Source: Bacillota bacterium (lineage in GTDB: Bacteria > Bacillota > Clostridia > Oscillospirales > Acutalibacteraceae). Taken from it: a stretch of DNA of 11,093 nt. The notes below the pieces were generated by a model. That model worked only from the letters and a program-made list of their open reading frames with translations, searched no databases and was not told the origin of the DNA. Each line of letters opens with the position of its first letter. Positions within the stretch are counted from its first letter, which is position 1. The stretch is from assembly GCA_023412845.1 (NCBI GenBank), contig JAEZRH010000110.1:1-11093 (forward strand), read 5' to 3'. This document shows positions 8,660 to 11,093 of this stretch, piece by piece. The position numbers and the translations under genes are program-made.

Positions 8660-9595
8660 CTAATCCTTCAGGCTGGCATATATCTTGCTCAGATTGCTCT
8701 CCATCCGCTCCAGATAGTTTTTATTGTCTTCACTGCTCTCAATGGTATAGATGGTTTCGACCTTTGCCCCGACTTCATCCGCCAGCGTTTTCGACACCTC
8801 GGGGCTGGTCATCTCCTCCGCGAACACTGTCGTCACCCGATTGCCCCGGCAGTACCCGACCAGTTGCGCCAGCTGCTGCGCACTGGGCTCGCCTTCCGCG
8901 AAAACGTCTTCCACGCTGTCCTGCTGCAGGCCGAAATCGCGGCAGAGATACGCGAAAGCGGCATGGCCGGTTACAAAGCTCTTTTGGGCCGTCGAGCGGA
9001 ATTTCCGGTCGTATTCCTGATATATTTTCTCCAGTTGGAGAATGAAATCATTGCAGTTTTTCTCGTAATACGCCCGGTTTGACGGGTCGGCCTGAACGAG
9101 GGCGTCCCTGATGTTTTTTGTCTCGATTTCCGCGCCCTTTAGGCTAAGCCAGATATGGGGGTCATACTGCCCGTGCTGCTTTACTTCTCCGGGATCGGTA
9201 TTTTTGATGGGTTCGACGCCTTTCGAAGCCTCCGCAACAATCAGGCCCGAATTGCCGGCGGATTTGACCGCCGCCGCGGCCCAGGACTCCATTCCCAGCC
9301 CGCTGTATACGAACACCTTCGCGGAACTCAGCGCCACAAGGTCCTGCGCTTTCGGCTCAAAGTCGTGCGGTTCCGTCCCGTCGGGGATGATCTTGGAGAT
9401 ATCTACCTTTTCCCCGCCGACCGCTTCCGTGAACTCTTTCATCGCGTCAAAGGTCACGGACACTTTGATCCTGCCTCCCACGGCCGCGCCGGAAGACGGC
9501 GCAGGCGTCGACGCCGGACTGCTGCCGCACGAGGAAAGACTTACGCTGATGGCGGCGGCTACAGACAGCAATAACCCCGCAGTACGTTTTCTCAT
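8660..9595 (-). CDS. znuA: Zinc ABC transporter substrate-binding lipoprotein ZnuA
   Basis: This extracellular, membrane-anchored cluster A-I (ZnuA/AdcA/TroA) metal-binding protein delivers Zn2+ to ZnuBC. Numbering from ATG 9595 (311 aa), the signal peptide is MRKRTAGLLLSVAAAISVSL with lipobox LSSC (20-23), so Cys23 is the lipidated residue, followed by a Ser/Pro/Ala linker. Likely metal ligands are H77 (PHDFEP), H147 (DPHIW), H211 (TGHAAF) and an acidic residue near E286 (TIESS). His in the third position favours zinc over manganese, since PsaA/MntC proteins carry Glu there. The long His-rich loop of Gram-negative ZnuA is absent; only a short HGQYDPH remains (141-147). GGAGG lies 7 nt before ATG 9595. 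A longer frame to 9631 has no SD and would bury the signal peptide. It is divergent from znuCB, as in E. coli. Confidence 0.93.
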   Translation of the reverse strand: MRKRTAGLLLSVAAAISVSLSSCGSSPASTPAPSSGAAVGGRIKVSVTFDAMKEFTEAVGGEKVDISKIIPDGTEPHDFEPKAQDLVALSSAKVFVYSGLGMESWAAAAVKSAGNSGLIVAEASKGVEPIKNTDPGEVKQHGQYDPHIWLSLKGAEIETKNIRDALVQADPSNRAYYEKNCNDFILQLEKIYQEYDRKFRSTAQKSFVTGHAAFAYLCRDFGLQQDSVEDVFAEGEPSAQQLAQLVGYCRGNRVTTVFAEEMTSPEVSKTLADEVGAKVETIYTIESSEDNKNYLERMESNLSKIYASLKD

Positions 9596-9613
9596 TTTAA
9601 GACCTCCAGAAAA

Positions 9614-9644
9614 AAATACTTGCAAATGCAAACCGTTTGTATTT
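9614..9644. promoter_or_regulatory. Candidate zinc-regulator operator between znuA and znuC
   Basis: The core is the inverted repeat TTGCA-AA-TGCAA (9620-9631), overlapping a second one, CAAAC-C-GTTTG (9629-9639). Both are enclosed by arms AAATAC (9614-9619) and GTATTT (9639-9644), giving a 31-bp dyad. It covers the -35 of the znuC promoter and the predicted znuA start, so one bound protein could block both. It does not match the B. subtilis Zur box (TCGTAAT-n-ATTACGA). Assignment to the adjacent Fur-family protein is inference. Confidence 0.5.
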
Positions 9645-9649
9645 ATAAT
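9620..9649 (+). promoter_or_regulatory. Candidate znuCB promoter
   Basis: TTGCAA (9620-9625), an 18-nt spacer and a perfect TATAAT (9644-9649) predict a start near 9656 and a leader of about 73 nt. The -35 is the left half of the TTGCA-AA-TGCAA inverted repeat, so binding there would directly compete with RNA polymerase. Confidence 0.65.
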
Positions 9650-9674
9650 AATAAACGGGACGTTCGTTTGTCAA
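9645..9674 (-). promoter_or_regulatory. Candidate znuA promoter
   Basis: On the minus strand a consensus TTGACA (9674-9669), an 18-nt spacer and TATTAT (9650-9645) predict a start near 9638, about 43 nt before ATG 9595. The -10 occupies the same bases as the znuC -10 on the other strand. Confidence 0.65.
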
Positions 9675-9728
9675 GAGCGGACCGAATATTTTTAAGGACT
9701 GCAAAGCCGGCAAAGGAGACTCTGTTCT

Positions 9729-10391
9729 ATGCTTCAGGCAGATAATCTGTATTTTTCGTACACGGGTTCCCCGCCTTATGTTCTTAACGGGATCAGCTTA
9801 AACATACGCCGCGGGGAGTATATTTCCGTAGTCGGGGAAAACGGCTGCGGCAAAAGCACTTTGATGCGGCTGTTTCTGAAATTTCTGAAGCCCACGATGG
9901 GGACGATCTCTTCGCAGGCGAAAAGGGTCGGCTATGTGCCGCAGAAAAACGATTTCTCAAATTCCGGTTTTCCCATCACCGTTAACGAGATGCTGAATTC
10001 CTACCGCAGGCTTTTGAAGCTGAAAGACAGGGACATTCCCTCAAAAGCGCTCGACCGGGTCGGAATGTCGGCGTTCCGGGGAGCGCTGATGGGCACGCTC
10101 TCCGGCGGGCAGACCCAGAAGATCCTGATCGCCAGGGCGCTGATCGGGGATCCAGACCTGTTGATTCTCGACGAGCCCTCCACCGGCGTGGACATCCGCA
10201 GCCAAAAGGAAATCTACGGCTTTCTGCGGGAGATCAACCGAAAAAACAGGATCACCGTCGTTTCGGTGGAGCATAACCTCGACGCCGCGGTCGCAAACTC
10301 CACACAGATCTACCACCTTGTCGGCGGGAAGGGCCACCTGTGCTCCCCCGGGCAGTATGCCGACGAATATCTGAAAAAAGGCCGGGGGTGA
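9729..10391 (+). CDS. znuC: Zinc ABC transporter ATP-binding protein ZnuC
   Basis: This is the cytosolic ATPase subunit that powers ZnuB, 220 aa, with all ABC motifs: Walker A GENGCGKST (36-44), Q-loop Q72, signature LSGGQ (124-128), Walker B LLILDEP (144-150, catalytic Glu149), D-loop STGVD (151-155) and H-loop His182. It is a little shorter than E. coli ZnuC (about 250 aa), lacking the C-terminal extension, as is usual for MntB/AdcC-type proteins. AAAGGAG (9712-9718) lies 10 nt before the ATG. It starts the rightward znuCB operon and is followed by znuB after 5 nt. Sequence alone does not separate zinc from manganese; zinc is inferred from the ZnuA ligand set. Confidence 0.93.
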   Translation: MLQADNLYFSYTGSPPYVLNGISLNIRRGEYISVVGENGCGKSTLMRLFLKFLKPTMGTISSQAKRVGYVPQKNDFSNSGFPITVNEMLNSYRRLLKLKDRDIPSKALDRVGMSAFRGALMGTLSGGQTQKILIARALIGDPDLLILDEPSTGVDIRSQKEIYGFLREINRKNRITVVSVEHNLDAAVANSTQIYHLVGGKGHLCSPGQYADEYLKKGRG

Positions 10392-10396
10392 TAACG

Positions 10397-11093
10397 ATGC
10401 TGAATTACGGTTTTATGCAGAATGCCCTGTTCGTTTCCATATTCATCTCCGTTCTGTGCCCCTGCATCGGCATTTTTCTGGTGCTGCGGCGTTACTCGAT
10501 GATCGGCGACACGCTGTCGCACGCCTCTCTGGCAGGCGTCACGCTCGGACTGCTGCTGAACCAGAGCCCCGTTCTGGGGGCATTCGTGTTCACCTCGATC
10601 TGCGGCGCCCTGATCGAATTTCTGCGCACCTATTTCAAGAAATACACGGACCTGATTCTGGCCATCGTGCTCGCCCTGAGCGTCGGCACGGCCATAACGC
10701 TCATCAGTTCCGGCAAGCTGCATGCGAACGCCGACGCGTTCATGTTCGGCAGCATCCTCACGGTCACGAGGCTGGACATGGTCATGGTGGCGGTTCTGAG
10801 CGCCGTTTCCGTCCTGACGCTGATTTTTCTGTATCACCAGATGCTTTATATCGCCTACGACGAAGAGGCGGCGAAAGTCGCCGGCGTAAAAGTAAAACTC
10901 ATCAATTATGTCTTCTCCGTTCTGGTGGCTTCCGCAATCTCCGCCTCTATCCGGATCGTGGGGGTGCTGGTTCTCAGTTCCATGATCGCGCTCCCGGTCG
11001 CCACGGCTCTCCAATTGGAAAAAGGGTTCCGGACGACGCTGATCTTTTCCGTTCTGTTCAGCGTGATCGACATTATGCTGGGGCTGTTCGTCT
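10397..11093 (+). CDS. znuB: Zinc ABC transporter permease ZnuB (3' end outside window)
   Basis: This is a polytopic membrane permease of the ABC-3 (ZnuB/MntC/AdcB) family that forms the metal channel with ZnuC. The first 232 codons are present and the frame is open to the window edge; the family is about 260-290 aa, so roughly 30-60 residues are missing. Visible are the N-terminal helix FMQNALFVSIFISVLCPCIGIFLV (written in part: ALFVSIFISVLCPCIGI), the conserved loop YSMIGDTLSHASLAGV, FGSI..VT at about residues 116-121, YDEEAAKVAGV, and late hydrophobic helices such as IRIVGVLVLSSMIALPVA. ATG 10397 follows GGGGGTG, which overlaps the znuC stop, at 6 nt spacing, so the two are co-translated. 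A 234-aa Gln/Asp/Arg-rich frame on the opposite strand is its shadow. Confidence 0.93.
   Translation, partial: MLNYGFMQNALFVSIFISVLCPCIGIFLVLRRYSMIGDTLSHASLAGVTLGLLLNQSPVLGAFVFTSICGALIEFLRTYFKKYTDLILAIVLALSVGTAITLISSGKLHANADAFMFGSILTVTRLDMVMVAVLSAVSVLTLIFLYHQMLYIAYDEEAAKVAGVKVKLINYVFSVLVASAISASIRIVGVLVLSSMIALPVATALQLEKGFRTTLIFSVLFSVIDIMLGLFV

Noticed and set aside
9596..9631. Longer N-terminus for ZnuA
   Set aside because: Lies before the GGAGG site that serves ATG 9595 and would displace the lipoprotein signal peptide.
10310..11014. 234-aa minus-strand frame rich in Gln, Asp, His and Arg
   Set aside because: Antisense of znuB; the composition is what the complement of hydrophobic codons gives.

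Overview
The window looks like chromosomal DNA from a moderately GC-rich (roughly mid-50s %, estimated by eye) Gram-positive anaerobe, probably a clostridium of the Oscillospiraceae/Ruminococcaceae type. This rests on purine-rich Shine-Dalgarno sites, textbook sigma-A promoters (TTGNNN, 17-18 nt, TANAAT), a lipoprotein-type ZnuA, a YyaL-type protein and a clostridial-style cyanophycin operon. The assignment is inference; no rRNA or other taxonomic marker is present. No tRNA, rRNA, CRISPR array, insertion sequence or phage gene was seen.

Layout. (1) 53-2116 (+): a YyaL-type thioredoxin-fold/six-hairpin glycosidase-like protein whose reading frame is open to the window edge. (2) 6648-2047 (-): a three-gene operon iadA-cphB-cphA, which is a complete cyanophycin cycle. 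CphA polymerises Asp and Arg, CphB cuts the polymer to beta-Asp-Arg, and IadA splits isoaspartyl dipeptides to free amino acids. cphB and cphA overlap by 11 nt, and the cphA tail overlaps yyaL convergently by 70 nt. (3) 6649-6914: a 266-nt divergent control region with two candidate sigma-A promoters whose footprints overlap. (4) 6915-7706 (+): a Cof-type HAD hydrolase. (5) 7707-8095: no annotated-size gene, but a strong extended -10 promoter, an SD-preceded 19-codon ORF, a GTAA-capped hairpin with an exposed TCCTCC, and a near-perfect terminator. Together these define a candidate ~200-nt small or dual-function RNA. The terminator of the convergent fur-family gene abuts it. (6) 8096-11093: a zinc-uptake locus with a Fur-family regulator (-), znuA lipoprotein (-), znuC ATPase (+) and znuB permease (+, cut by the window end).

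How they work together. The left block stores and recovers nitrogen and carbon as cyanophycin. The right block imports zinc under a probable Zur: a 12-bp inverted repeat overlaps the -35 of znuC and lies just downstream of the znuA start, and a similar sequence lies in the regulator's own promoter. The most novel-looking item is the orphan RNA/peptide transcript at about 7818-8015. The other items worth checking are the shared -10 of the divergent znu promoters, the probable Zur site that differs from the Bacillus Zur box, and an IadA in which glutamate stands where E. coli has the metal-bridging carboxylated lysine.
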